64,000 bases of DNA from an uncultured Devosia sp. (GCF_913055165.1 NZ_CAJXJS010000002.1:62001-126000), one strand, 5' to 3'. Shown: positions 10,384 to 20,982, numbered from the stretch's first letter. Numbers and translations: made by a program. Notes: a model not told the origin generated them from the letters alone.

Positions 10384-11190
10384 TCAGAACTGGGCGCTGA
10401 CCGCAACGCCGGAATTGGCCATCTCAAGCGCAGCGGCCCGGGTTTCGGGCGTGGCGATGGACATTGCGCGATTCAGCAACTCATCGGCCACGCCGATGTC
10501 CGAGGTCCCCAGACATGTGGTGTGCGCCAGATTGAGCCACATCAAGCCTTCGGCCGGACGGGGCGGATAGGTGTCCATGCCGTTGAACAGAAGGTTGCCA
10601 AGCTGTGCCTGGGCCAGGCAATGGCCCTTGTGGGCGGCGGACTGGAGCCAGCGGGCCGAAAGCATCGGGCTCAGACCCAGACCTTCTTCCTGCTGGTACA
10701 GCAGGCCAATACGATATTGCGCCTCGGGGTCACCAAAATAGGTGGCGGCGTGCATCAGCATGCGGTGGTATTCGGCCGGATTCTGGGAAATGCCCGCTTC
10801 GGGCACACCAAGGCGGAAATATTCGCCGAGCTTGACGAAGGAATTGGCCACGATATCGGCTTCCAGCCCGCGCGGTGCAGCGTCGGCATGCTGATTGGCG
10901 ATCTGGGCAAAATAGCCAAAGGCCTTGACCGGGTCCTTGTCGACGCCCTCGCCATTTTCATACATGGTCCCAAGCTGCCAGAGCGCCAGGGGCCGACCGG
11001 CGGCGGCGTCGCTTTCGAGCGCGGAAAGATAGGTGTCGTTGGAGACAAAGGCGCCGGTGCCGTCGAGCGTCCGGGCGAAATCCTGGGCCGCCTCGGCGGC
11101 AGTCTGGGCGAAAGCGGGCGCGGCCAGGCCCAGGGCCAGTAACGCTCCGGACACGGCGCAGGCAAGGGACTTGTCCCAAGTGGTGCGCAT
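10384..11190 (-). CDS. Exported Sel1-like/TPR repeat protein
   Basis: Signal peptide (MRTTWDKSLACAVSGALLALGLAAPAFAQ) plus LWQLGTMYENGEGVDKDPVKAFGYFAQIANQHAD Sel1-type repeats. Confidence 0.85.
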   Translation of the reverse strand: MRTTWDKSLACAVSGALLALGLAAPAFAQTAAEAAQDFARTLDGTGAFVSNDTYLSALESDAAAGRPLALWQLGTMYENGEGVDKDPVKAFGYFAQIANQHADAAPRGLEADIVANSFVKLGEYFRLGVPEAGISQNPAEYHRMLMHAATYFGDPEAQYRIGLLYQQEEGLGLSPMLSARWLQSAAHKGHCLAQAQLGNLLFNGMDTYPPRPAEGLMWLNLAHTTCLGTSDIGVADELLNRAMSIATPETRAAALEMANSGVAVSAQF

Positions 11191-11834
11191 AACACTCCTT
11201 TTGCCCAGGCGATCACGGGCATAACCGAGAGCCGATCCCCGCTGAGACAGGGCCGACGATGCGACGGGCGCTGATGCCCTGCCGCCATTGATAAGTGACG
11301 ATATTGCCCGGATGACGCGGCCGGACAAAGTGAGTTCTGAACAATTCGTAAACGCGCTTTGTGACAGCATTCGGCCCAAGTCATCACAACCGCGTTCAGG
11401 GTTGGCGACCCCTGCACCGGACGAGATGCGCGCCAAGACAGTCATGCTCTCAAGCGGGTCGTCCATAGCCACCGTTTCTGGCGTCTTGCGCCAATTGCTC
11501 GTTCATCTGCCCCGGGGATAAATCGGCACTGCCTGACCCGCCACACATGCGTCGATCAGTCGTGCCAGCACCCGCCCCCGAATGCCATGCAGCCTGCAAT
11601 AAGATCAGATTGTGGCGGGAAACATCGCCAAATCGTTGATGTGAGATTTCCGTAGGGTGAATCGGAGGGTTTGTTGCCGAATCGTCACAGAGCGCCTGCA
11701 GGGTAGCCCCGCGCGTTGCATGGAGCGCGGTGTGCGCGCATAGTTGCGGCGTAGCGCCAGAGCGCGGGAGAGAATGATGAAAGCGATCCTGTTCAACCGG
11801 AACACCCTTGGTCTGCAACAGGACAGCTACATTC

Positions 11835-13679
11835 ATGTCTCTGAAACCTTCTGCCGGAGCCGCGAGCGCCGCAAAACGAGCTAGCGCCCTCTCCCGTTTC
11901 TTCTTCGTCCCACGCACGTCGCCCGCCGCGTCGGCCATTGGTCGCGCGCGCTGGCGACGCTTCCTTTCCTATTACCGGCCGCACCTGCCGCTGCTGATGG
12001 CCGTGCTGGCCTGCGCGGTGCTGGTGTCGGTTACGGCAATCGCCTTGCCGCTACTGGCCAATCTGATTGTCACCCGGCTCCCGGAACTGGCCGGCTCTCC
12101 CGACGCCGTGGGGGAGCTGCTGAAGCTCGGCGGCATCCTGCTGGCCATTTTCGCCGTGCAGGCCCTGGCCACCTATTTCGTGGACTATCGCGGTCACGTG
12201 ATGGGGGCCCGCATCGAGGCGCAGGTGCGCAGCGAGCTGTTCGAGCACTGCCAGAGACTGTCGTTCAGCTTTTATGACCGGCAGCGCACGGGCCAGCTGA
12301 TGAGCCGGATCACCAATGACTCACTGTGGCTGGGCGAGCTGTTCCATCATGGTCCCGAGGACCTTGCGATCAGCGTGCTGAAGTTCGCCGGCGCCATGGC
12401 GGTGCTGATCTGGATTGATCCGATCATCGCGCTATCCATTGCAGGCCTGCTCCCGTTCGCAATTGGTTACGCGTTATACTTCAACAACAAGATGAACATT
12501 GCGCTGCGCACCTCCAAGGAGCGGATTGCCGGGGTGAACGAGCGCGTCGAGGATGCGCTGGGCGGCGTCCGCGTCGTGCAATCCTTTGCCAATGAGGCCG
12601 ACGAGATGGCGCGCTTCGAGGCGGAAAATGCCCGCTTCCTGCGCTCCCGATCCGATGGCTATCGCAGCGAAGCCTTGCTGTGGAGCGGCATGGACGGCTT
12701 TGCGCAACTGGTCACGATCGTGGTGATCGTGTTGGGCGCCATGCGGATGCTGTCGGGCGAAATCGAGGCGGCGGGGCTGCTCACCCTGCTGCTTTGCGTG
12801 GGTGTGCTGCTCGATCCGATCAAGCGCTTCGACAATTTCATCCGCCTTTGGCAAGAAGGATATACGGGGTTTGTCAGGGCAATGGAATTGCTCGAAACCG
12901 ACCCCGATATTGCCGATGCGCCGGAGGCCCATGCGCTTGAACGCGTTCGCGGCGCGATCGCGTTCGATAATGTCAGCTTTCGCTATGAGTCCGACGCGCC
13001 AGGGGTGTTGTCTGGTCTTTCACTGACCATCCGCCCGGGTGAGTTCGTCGCGCTCGTCGGTCCGTCAGGGGTGGGCAAGAGCACACTTTGCAGCCTGATC
13101 CCGCGCTTCTATGACGTCGATGCCGGCAAGGTGACGCTGGACGGGCAAGACGTACGCCAAGTGACGCTGTCTTCGCTGCGACGGAATGTGGGCGTGGTCC
13201 AGCAGGATGTGTATCTGTTCAGCGGCACTGTGGCGGACAATCTGCGCTATGGCCGCCCGGACGCGTCGGAGGACGAAATCATTGCGGCTGCCAAGGCCGC
13301 CAATGCGCATGATTTCATCACCTTCCTGCCCCAGGGTTATGACACCGATATCGGTCAGCGCGGCGTCAAGCTCTCCGGTGGGCAGAAGCAGCGACTGACA
13401 ATTGCCCGGGCCTTTCTCAAGAACCCGCCGGTGCTGATTTTCGACGAGGCCACCAGCGCATTGGACAATGAGAGTGAGCGCGCGATCCAGCAGTCCCTGA
13501 TGACGCTGGTCAAGGGACGCACGACGCTCGTCATCGCGCACCGCTTATCGACCGTTCGCCATGCAGATCGCATCCTGGTGCTCTTGCCGGAGGGGATTGT
13601 CGAGGAAGGGACGCATGAGCAGTTGATGGACCAGAACGGCGCTTATGCCGCACTGCATGCGATGCAGGGGCGCATCTGA
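11835..13679 (+). CDS. ABC exporter, fused permease/ATPase (MsbA/lipid-type)
   Basis: Six-TM N-domain, Walker A GPSGVGKSTL, signature LSGGQKQR, Walker B VLIFDEATSALD. Confidence 0.93.
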   Translation: MSLKPSAGAASAAKRASALSRFFFVPRTSPAASAIGRARWRRFLSYYRPHLPLLMAVLACAVLVSVTAIALPLLANLIVTRLPELAGSPDAVGELLKLGGILLAIFAVQALATYFVDYRGHVMGARIEAQVRSELFEHCQRLSFSFYDRQRTGQLMSRITNDSLWLGELFHHGPEDLAISVLKFAGAMAVLIWIDPIIALSIAGLLPFAIGYALYFNNKMNIALRTSKERIAGVNERVEDALGGVRVVQSFANEADEMARFEAENARFLRSRSDGYRSEALLWSGMDGFAQLVTIVVIVLGAMRMLSGEIEAAGLLTLLLCVGVLLDPIKRFDNFIRLWQEGYTGFVRAMELLETDPDIADAPEAHALERVRGAIAFDNVSFRYESDAPGVLSGLSLTIRPGEFVALVGPSGVGKSTLCSLIPRFYDVDAGKVTLDGQDVRQVTLSSLRRNVGVVQQDVYLFSGTVADNLRYGRPDASEDEIIAAAKAANAHDFITFLPQGYDTDIGQRGVKLSGGQKQRLTIARAFLKNPPVLIFDEATSALDNESERAIQQSLMTLVKGRTTLVIAHRLSTVRHADRILVLLPEGIVEEGTHEQLMDQNGAYAALHAMQGRI

Positions 13680-13694
13680 CGCGTCACGGCGGCG

Positions 13695-14702
13695 CTACAT
13701 CCAGTGGCGTCGCCGCATCACCCACAGCACGATAAGCCCCAGCCCCACGATGGCGGCACAGACCACCCAGAAAGCCGCACCGCTTTCAGCGAAAGGAATG
13801 CCGGCGACATTCATGCCCAGCAGACCGGTGATCAATGTCAGCGGCGAGAAGATCACCGTTACGGCGGCCAGCAGCAGCATGGCCTTGTTCATCTGTTCGG
13901 CGCGATCGTCGATGATCTCTTCATGCACGAGGACTGCCCGCTCGGACAGCGCCTGAAGCTCGTCGCCGATGCGCGCGGTTCGCAGCGCCGCTTCGCGCAA
14001 ACGTAGCCGATCACGATCCGAGAAATAGGACAGGTCCTCGACTTCCAGCGTGGTGAGGGCGTCGCGCTGCGGCCAGACAAGCCGGCGGAAGCTGATCAAG
14101 GTGCGCCGCAAGTGTTCGAGATTGTCCTGGGCTCTTTCCGTCCGGTTGGTGATCAGGCTTTCCTCGACCTCATCCAAGCGGTCCCCGAGCATCTCGATCA
14201 GCGGCTCCAGCCGGTCTGTGGCGCGGAGGGCCAGGCGGGCGATGAGGTCAGCGGGGCTGGTGGGAGCGTGTTCAACCTGCTCGACCCTAGCAAGGCCGAG
14301 GAAATCCAGGATGTTCAGCTCCGAGGCAATGATCACCCGGCTCTTCTCGATCCAGATGGTCAGGAACTGCCGCCCCACATCGTGCGGCTCGGCGCCAGGG
14401 CGTACGACCCGCAGGATGACCAGGGCCCTGTCGTCGAGCACACTGCAGCGGCTACGGGAGGTCGGTGCCGTGACAAGGCCCGAGTTGAACTCGCCCAATT
14501 CGTTCTTGAGCCAGAGCTTGAATTCGGGACCCTTGGAATTGCCGACAACGAGCTTGAAGCCGCCAGACGGCACGGCGGGATGATCGTCATCGGGTTCGTG
14601 CCGCGTCATCCCGCCCTTGCCGTCAAAGATGAGCACCGCACCGCTGCCCACAAGTCCGTTGAACAGTGCTCGTTCGTTCGGCGTTTTGGCGGTGTTGCTC
14701 AT
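13695..14702 (-). CDS. CorA-family divalent cation transporter, ZntB-like
   Basis: 335 aa; C-terminal LITGLLGMNVAGIPF (GMN-type motif) and two TMs. Confidence 0.9.
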   Translation of the reverse strand: MSNTAKTPNERALFNGLVGSGAVLIFDGKGGMTRHEPDDDHPAVPSGGFKLVVGNSKGPEFKLWLKNELGEFNSGLVTAPTSRSRCSVLDDRALVILRVVRPGAEPHDVGRQFLTIWIEKSRVIIASELNILDFLGLARVEQVEHAPTSPADLIARLALRATDRLEPLIEMLGDRLDEVEESLITNRTERAQDNLEHLRRTLISFRRLVWPQRDALTTLEVEDLSYFSDRDRLRLREAALRTARIGDELQALSERAVLVHEEIIDDRAEQMNKAMLLLAAVTVIFSPLTLITGLLGMNVAGIPFAESGAAFWVVCAAIVGLGLIVLWVMRRRHWM

Positions 14703-14707
14703 GACGA

Positions 14708-17461
14708 TCAGCTCAGGCGCTGCAGCGCCTCCCCAATTTTCGTGCGACGCTCAATGGCCGCCTCGCGGCGCGACTTCTGCTCCTCGATCACCTCTTCGGG
14801 TGCCTTGGACACGAATTGCTCATTGCCAAGCTTCTTATCGATCTGTGCAATCTCGCCGTCGAGCTTGCCGACTTCCTTTTCCAGGCGGGCCTTTTCGACT
14901 GCGATGTCGATGACGCCAGCCAAAGGCAAGGCGAAGGTTGAATCGCCGACGACGAACTGAGCAGATTCACCCGGCACTTCGTTTCGCGGCGAAATCTCTT
15001 CGAGACGGGCCAGACGAGAGATCAGCGAGGTGCCGGCAACGAGGCGCGACAAGGTCTGCTCCCCTGCCCCGGTGACCACCATTTGCAGCTTGGCGCCGGC
15101 CGGCACGTTCATCTCGGCGCGGACCGAACGGACATTGGAAATGACGTCGATCAGCCAGGCCAATTCGGCGTCGGACTCCACGTCTTCATGGCCCGAGAGA
15201 TCGGGCCATTCAGTGGTGATCAGCATGCTCTCGCGCGCCGGACCGAACTTGCCGGTTTCTTCCCACAGCTCTTCGGTGACGAAGGGCATCATCGGATGCA
15301 GCATGATCAGGATCTGGTCGAGCGCCCAGGCAGCGGTGGCGCGGGTTTCGGCCTTGGCCGCTTCGTCCTCGCCCATGAAGACGGGCTTGGCGAATTCCAC
15401 AAACCAGTCGCAGAAGGTGCCCCAGACGAAGTCATAGGCGCTGTTGGCAGCTTCGTTGAACTTGTAGTCCTCGATGCCCGAACGCACGGACGCGAGGGCG
15501 CGGGCGGTGGCACCGACAATCCAGCGATTGAGGGGCAGCGCGTTGGCCTTGGGGTCGTAACCTTCGACGCGGCGGCATTCATTCATCTCGAGGAAACGAG
15601 CCGCATTCCAGAGCTTGGTGACGAAATTTCGATAGCCCTCGACCCGGGAAATGGCGAGCTTGAGGTCGCGACCCTGCGCGGCCATGGCAGCGAGAGTAAA
15701 GCGGGTCGCGTCGGCACCATATTCGTCGACGAGCTTCAATGGGTCGATGACGTTCCCCTTGGTCTTGCTCATCTTCTGGCCCTTCTCGTCGCGGACCAGG
15801 GCATGCATATAGACGGTGTGGAACGGTTCCTTGTCGAGGAATTCGAGGCCCATCATCATCATGCGGGCGACCCAGAAGAAGATGATATCAAAACCGGTGA
15901 CCAGAACGTCGGTCGGATAATAGCGCTTCAGCTCGGGGGTCTCGTCGGGCCAGCCCAGGGTCGAGAACGGCCAGAGGGCGGAGGAGAACCAGGTGTCGAG
16001 CACATCCGGATCACGGGTCAGTTCGACGGGCTTGCCATAGTGCTTTTCAGCAGCGGCCTTTGCCTCTTCCTCGCTATAGGCAACGAAGGCCTCGTTGTCC
16101 GGACCGTACCAGGCCGGAATCTGGTGACCCCACCAGAGCTGGCGCGAAATGCACCACGGCTTGATGTTTTCGAGCCAGGCGAAATAGGTGTTTTCGTACT
16201 GCTGGGGCACGAATTTGGTACGGCCCTCGCGCACCGAGGCGAGCGCCGGCTGGGCCAGTACGTCGGCCTTGACCCACCACTGGTCGGTCAGGAAGGGCTC
16301 GATGACGACGAGTTTGGACTTCTCGTCATGGGGCACCATGATCTTCTTGTCTTCGATATGGCTGAGGCCGCGCGTCGGGTTATCCTCGGCCATGGCGGTG
16401 AGATCGGCGACGATGGCCTTGCGGGCCTCGAAGCGATCCATGCCGCGATATTTTGCGGGGACGAAATCGGCATCGATGATGGCGCCGCGCGTGGTGAAGA
16501 CATTGATCGGTTCGACTCCGGCGCGCGTGCCGACTTCAAAGTCGTTGAAGTCATGAGCCGGGGTGATCTTCACCGCGCCAGTGCCCAGCGTCGGGTCGGC
16601 GTACTCGTCGGCAACGACAGGAATGCGGCGGCCGACCAGCGGCAGCTCGATAAACTTGCCGACAAGGCCGGCATAGCGCTCGTCTTCGGGATGCACGGCA
16701 ACGGCGACGTCGCCCAGCATGGTTTCCGGCCGGGTGGTGGCAACGATTATGTAGTCGCGGGTTTCGTGGCCAATGACGTTGCCCTCTTCGTCCACAATCG
16801 GGAACTGGTAGGTTACGCCATCGGCCAGCGGATAGCGCAGATGCCACATGTGGCCCTTGACCTCGATATTCTCCACTTCGAGATCGGAGATGGCGGTTTC
16901 GAGGCCCGGATGCCAGTTCACCAGGCGCTTGGCGCGATAGATGAGGCCGCGCTTGTGGAGTTCGACAAAAACCTTGGTGACGGCGCGAACCATCTGGTCA
17001 TCAGGCTGGCCGCGATCGCCCATGGTGAAGCGTTCGCGGCTGAAGTCGGCCGAAGCGCCCAGGCGCTTGAGCTGATTCATGATGGTGCCGCCGCTTTCGG
17101 CTTTCCATTCCCAGACCCGATCAATGAAGGCATCGCGGCCCATGGTGCGGCGATCGAGCTGCTTCTCGGCGAGCTGGCGCTCGACGATCATCTGAGTGGC
17201 GATGCCGGCGTGGTCGGTGCCCGGCTGCCAGAGCACGTCCTTCTTCAACATACGGTTGAAGCGCACCAAAATGTCCTGGATGGTATTGTTCAGCGCGTGC
17301 CCGATATGGAGCGAGCCGGTGACATTGGGCGGCGGAATGACGATGGTGAAGGTTTCCGCCCCGGGCTTGGCCCCTGCCCCGGCCGCAAAGGCGTTGGCGT
17401 CCAGCCAGGCATCGTAGATGCGGCTTTCCACGGCGGCGGGTTCATAGGTCTTTTCAAGCAT
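14708..17461 (-). CDS. valS: Valyl-tRNA synthetase
   Basis: PPPNVTGSLHIGHALNNTIQD, KMSKTKGNVIDP; start MLEKTYEPAAVE. Confidence 0.97.
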   Translation of the reverse strand: MLEKTYEPAAVESRIYDAWLDANAFAAGAGAKPGAETFTIVIPPPNVTGSLHIGHALNNTIQDILVRFNRMLKKDVLWQPGTDHAGIATQMIVERQLAEKQLDRRTMGRDAFIDRVWEWKAESGGTIMNQLKRLGASADFSRERFTMGDRGQPDDQMVRAVTKVFVELHKRGLIYRAKRLVNWHPGLETAISDLEVENIEVKGHMWHLRYPLADGVTYQFPIVDEEGNVIGHETRDYIIVATTRPETMLGDVAVAVHPEDERYAGLVGKFIELPLVGRRIPVVADEYADPTLGTGAVKITPAHDFNDFEVGTRAGVEPINVFTTRGAIIDADFVPAKYRGMDRFEARKAIVADLTAMAEDNPTRGLSHIEDKKIMVPHDEKSKLVVIEPFLTDQWWVKADVLAQPALASVREGRTKFVPQQYENTYFAWLENIKPWCISRQLWWGHQIPAWYGPDNEAFVAYSEEEAKAAAEKHYGKPVELTRDPDVLDTWFSSALWPFSTLGWPDETPELKRYYPTDVLVTGFDIIFFWVARMMMMGLEFLDKEPFHTVYMHALVRDEKGQKMSKTKGNVIDPLKLVDEYGADATRFTLAAMAAQGRDLKLAISRVEGYRNFVTKLWNAARFLEMNECRRVEGYDPKANALPLNRWIVGATARALASVRSGIEDYKFNEAANSAYDFVWGTFCDWFVEFAKPVFMGEDEAAKAETRATAAWALDQILIMLHPMMPFVTEELWEETGKFGPARESMLITTEWPDLSGHEDVESDAELAWLIDVISNVRSVRAEMNVPAGAKLQMVVTGAGEQTLSRLVAGTSLISRLARLEEISPRNEVPGESAQFVVGDSTFALPLAGVIDIAVEKARLEKEVGKLDGEIAQIDKKLGNEQFVSKAPEEVIEEQKSRREAAIERRTKIGEALQRLS

Positions 17462-17570
17462 CACGTCACTCGCGAACAGCAGCGACCCGCCAGGATAGAC
17501 CGTGGCGGGCCGGAATAGGTTGGCAGTCTTCAAGCAAATGCGGGGTGCGGGGTCAAGGCGAAGCCACGCG

Positions 17571-17869
17571 CCATTCGCGGATAGCTCTCATGGCCTTCTC
17601 ACCTCAAATGCCCCCACCGGAGGGATTTGCCCTGCGGGACGGTCTTGCCATTCGAGCATAGCTCTCATGGCCTTCTCACCTCAAATCCCTCCACCGGAGG
17701 GATTTGCCCTGCGGGACGCGCGCCATTCGAGCTTAGCTCTCATGGCCTTCTCACCTCAAATCCCTCCACCGGAGGGATTTGCCCTGCGGGACGCTCGCCA
17801 TTCGAGCGTAGCTCTCATGGCCTTCTCACCTCAAATCCCTCCACCGGAGGGATTTGCCCTGCGGGACGG
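17571..17869. repeat. Four-copy tandem repeat, about 75 bp period, each unit carrying a stem-loop
   Basis: tagctctcatggccttctcacctcaaatccctccaccggagggatttgccctgcgggacg starts at 17582, 17659, 17734, 17809; perfect 11-bp inverted repeat CAAATCCCTCC-acc-GGAGGGATTTG in copies 2-4. Confidence 0.95.
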
Positions 17870-17876
17870 TTCGAAG

Positions 17877-18629
17877 TCACTCGCCGCGCGAGACCCGGGC
17901 GATTTCCTTCTCGACCATGCGCTCGACCACGGCAGGCAGATTTTCATCCAGCCATTCCTTGAGCATGGGGCGCAGCATATCCCGCATCATGGCTTCAATG
18001 GTCAGGCTCGGATTGCCAATGCCAAGCGCGGTCAGCTTGCCGATCGAACCGCGCACGGCGGCGCGCGTTGCAGGCTCCAGCAACTCATCGGCCATGTCGG
18101 CTGTCAAAGTGGGATCGGGCAAAGCATCGGCCTGGGCCATGGGCTCTTCAACCGGCTCCGGTTCGAAGACAGGCTCAGGCTCGGGATCGAACCTGGGCTG
18201 GGGTGCGGCCTTAGCCACCGGCTGCGGCTTGTCTTCCGGCAATTCGCGGGTGGGCGCGGGATCGAAGCTGGGCAGATCATCCTCGGCATCGAAGGTGACG
18301 TCCTCGGCCTCCACCAGAGACGGGCCCTCGGCATCCGCCCCTTCCGTATCGGCAAGGATGGAGTCGAAGCTGAACCCTTCGACATCATCACCCTCTTCCA
18401 CGATCTGGGAGGGAGACAGCGCCAGGGGCTCGATGTCGTCCAGCATGTCGCTGAGGTCGCGATCATCCTGCTCGCCCAGCGGCTTGGCGGGTGCCGCCTG
18501 CATCGGCGGCGGGGCCGACTGCACCGATGGACGGCGGGGTGCACCGGCAGCATCATCGTCGGCGATAATCTGCCGGATGGACGACAGAATCTCATCCATG
18601 GACGGTTCTTTGGGTGCCGGCTTGTTCAT
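17877..18629 (-). CDS. popZ: PopZ/DUF2497-family polar organising protein
   Basis: N-terminal EPSMDEILSSIRQIIADDD, acidic/Pro-rich middle, C-terminal MLRPMLKEWLDENLPAVVERMVEKEIARV. Confidence 0.87.
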   Translation of the reverse strand: MNKPAPKEPSMDEILSSIRQIIADDDAAGAPRRPSVQSAPPPMQAAPAKPLGEQDDRDLSDMLDDIEPLALSPSQIVEEGDDVEGFSFDSILADTEGADAEGPSLVEAEDVTFDAEDDLPSFDPAPTRELPEDKPQPVAKAAPQPRFDPEPEPVFEPEPVEEPMAQADALPDPTLTADMADELLEPATRAAVRGSIGKLTALGIGNPSLTIEAMMRDMLRPMLKEWLDENLPAVVERMVEKEIARVSRGE

Positions 18630-18813
18630 CAGTGCCTCTTACTCATGCGCCCGACTGGGGAGACGTCCGCAGCCGCCAACCCTGATTCGTAAGGAACAGC
18701 TTAAACATAAGGGGCCGATTTAGGAATCATCCCAAGGCGGGAAGTGAAGGTCTTCCACGAAAAGTTGTGGCCGGGACTTGCCCGGCCACATCATCTTGAG
18801 GCGTCGCTGGGGT

Positions 18814-20184
18814 CTATTCGACCACGACCGTCCGCAGTTCCTGCCAGACATCCTCGACCGCCTGCGTATAGGGCACGGCCGTCTTGATCTGGACCGGGAG
18901 GCCAAGATCACGCGCGGTCAGGCGCCCCATGGCGCTGAGGAGGGAGAAGGTTGCGATGGTCTTGCCGTTGGACGCGTTGATCAGGGTTTCGCGGGCGCTG
19001 GTCAGATCGGCCTGGGCATTGAGGACGTCGAGCGTGGTGGCTGTGCCCAGATCGCGTTCCTGAATGACCCCATCGAGCACGGTGTTGCTGGAGGTCACCG
19101 CAGCCCGGGCGGCGCTGATCTGCGCATCGGCGCTCTGAATACCGGTCCAGGCGGAGATGACGGCTTCGCGAATCTGGTCGTAGGCCGCCATGGCGTCGAC
19201 CTCGGACTTGATCTGGTTCAGATTGGCCTGACGCACACCCGAACCGATTGCACCGCCGGCATAGATCGGGATGGTGATCTGAAAGCCCAAGGAGGCACTT
19301 ATACCGTCGCGCGGGCCGCCCGACGGCCCGGTCCAGCTGGAGCCAAGCGAACCCGACACGGTCGCCGTTGGGCCGAAGGCGGCCTGAGCGGCATCGCTGC
19401 CTGCCTGGGCGGCACGGATGCTGGCCTTGGCAAGCATGATGGCCGGATGCCCGATCTCCGCTTCGGCAATGGCAGCATCAATGGATCGCGGGATCAGATT
19501 GGCATAGCCGTGACTGGTCGAAAGCCCTTGCGGACGCTGGCCGACCAGGCGCTGGAAAGTAGCTTCGCTGGTCTGCAGGGTGCTGACAGCAGCCTGGTAG
19601 GCGGCCTGACCCTGTGCCAGACGCGCCTGGGCCTGAGCGACATCGATGCGCGTACCCTCGCCGACATCGAGGCGATCCTGCGCGGACTGCAACTGGGCCT
19701 GGAAGAAGGTGATATTGTCGCGACGCAGGGCCACAAGGTCGCGCCCGCTCAATACCGACATATAGGCCTGCACCACCTGCAGCAGCACGTTCTGCTCGGT
19801 GTTGCGGATCTGGTATTCGGCCACTTCGGCGGCGGCGCGGGCGGCCTCAACGCGGGCCGCGGTGCGATTGTTGTCGTAGATGGTCTGGTTGTAGGAGAGG
19901 CCCGTAGTCAGCGAGCTGCCGCTGGTCCAGTTGCCGCCAACAAGATTGGCGCTCTGGTTGCCGCTGATGGACGCGCCAATGGTTGGCAGCGCTCCGGCCT
20001 TGGCCTGGACAATCCCTTCAGCGGAGGCCTTTGCGCTCAGCAGGGCAGACTGTAGGTCGGGGGCATGATCGTAAGCCGATGCCAGTGCCTGGCTGATAGA
20101 CTGTGCTTGCGAAACCGCCACAGACGAACAGGTGAGCAACAGGGCGCAGGCGGCAACCCGCATAAACCGAAAACTATTCATCAA
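18814..20184 (-). CDS. tolC: TolC-family outer membrane efflux protein
   Basis: 456 aa, signal peptide, two coiled-coil OEP repeats (SYNQTIYDNNRTAARVEAARAAAEVAEYQIRNTEQNVLLQVVQAYMSVL). Confidence 0.93.
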   Translation of the reverse strand: MMNSFRFMRVAACALLLTCSSVAVSQAQSISQALASAYDHAPDLQSALLSAKASAEGIVQAKAGALPTIGASISGNQSANLVGGNWTSGSSLTTGLSYNQTIYDNNRTAARVEAARAAAEVAEYQIRNTEQNVLLQVVQAYMSVLSGRDLVALRRDNITFFQAQLQSAQDRLDVGEGTRIDVAQAQARLAQGQAAYQAAVSTLQTSEATFQRLVGQRPQGLSTSHGYANLIPRSIDAAIAEAEIGHPAIMLAKASIRAAQAGSDAAQAAFGPTATVSGSLGSSWTGPSGGPRDGISASLGFQITIPIYAGGAIGSGVRQANLNQIKSEVDAMAAYDQIREAVISAWTGIQSADAQISAARAAVTSSNTVLDGVIQERDLGTATTLDVLNAQADLTSARETLINASNGKTIATFSLLSAMGRLTARDLGLPVQIKTAVPYTQAVEDVWQELRTVVVE

Positions 20185-20307
20185 CCCGCCTCCAGACCCC
20201 CAAACAGATATGCCCGCCCATTGGGGTGTACAACCGATTCAGGCCAATAGTAGCAAACTTTAATTGCATCTTCTTGCCGATGCGTGGCCGTATGGCAACA
20301 GACGCCC

Positions 20308-20982
20308 TCAAAACACGAACTCCTCGCGCCGATCGTCCGGCAGGTGTGTTGGAAGAGACGCATTGAAATGCGGCCTCGATACCACACCTTCCGCTGTTCG
20401 GGTCCATAGGGTCGCCACACCTGCCCGCCCTAAGCCTACAACCGCGACCAGTCTGCCACCCAGCGCCAGACAAGACAGATAGGTCTCAGGAGGTTCGAGT
20501 ATGGCTTGCTCAAGAAGGATCACGTCATATGGCCCAGCAGCCTGCGCTTCGCGAATATCGGTGACCACCGAGACGTTGGTGATATCGAGATCGCCCAAAG
20601 TGTGCTGGGCAATGGTTACCAGTTCCTTGTCGCCTTCATAGGCAACGACCGCAACGGCCAGCCGGGCCAGAATAGCAGCCGAATAGCCACTACCACTGCC
20701 GACATCCAGAACGCGGTCTTGGGGGCCAATGGCTGCGAGCTGGGCGATCCGGGCAAATTGCACTGCCGGTGGCAGAACCCGGCCGTTCCCGAGCGGGTGC
20801 GGGACATCGCTATAGGCCATCGCGCGCCGATCCTCGGGCAGAAATCGCTCGCGCGGAATATCGAGAAACGCCGCCAGCAGACGACGGTCGACCACGGAAC
20901 TGACAGCAATCTGGCCGTCGACCATGGCTTTGCGGGCAAGTTTGTAGTCGATGCCGGCCAAGTTGATATTCCGAGGTTGCAT
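20308..20982 (-). CDS. pcm: Protein-L-isoaspartate O-methyltransferase family
   Basis: MVDGQIAVSSVVDRRLLAAFLDIPRERFLPE, VLDVGSGSGYSAAILARL. Confidence 0.88.
   Translation of the reverse strand: MQPRNINLAGIDYKLARKAMVDGQIAVSSVVDRRLLAAFLDIPRERFLPEDRRAMAYSDVPHPLGNGRVLPPAVQFARIAQLAAIGPQDRVLDVGSGSGYSAAILARLAVAVVAYEGDKELVTIAQHTLGDLDITNVSVVTDIREAQAAGPYDVILLEQAILEPPETYLSCLALGGRLVAVVGLGRAGVATLWTRTAEGVVSRPHFNASLPTHLPDDRREEFVF

Noticed and set aside
15083-17518. 811-aa plus-strand ORF opposite valS
   Set aside because: Antisense shadow of a confidently assigned valS in high-GC DNA; no recognisable domain pattern.
17571-17869. Possible CRISPR array
   Set aside because: Units are direct tandem repeats about 75 bp long with no unique spacers and no cas genes nearby.
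17502-18692. 396-aa plus-strand ORF spanning the 75-bp repeats and opposite popZ
   Set aside because: Repeated peptide (ALMAFSPQIPPPEGFALRD) arises because the repeat period is a multiple of three; the rest is antisense to popZ.
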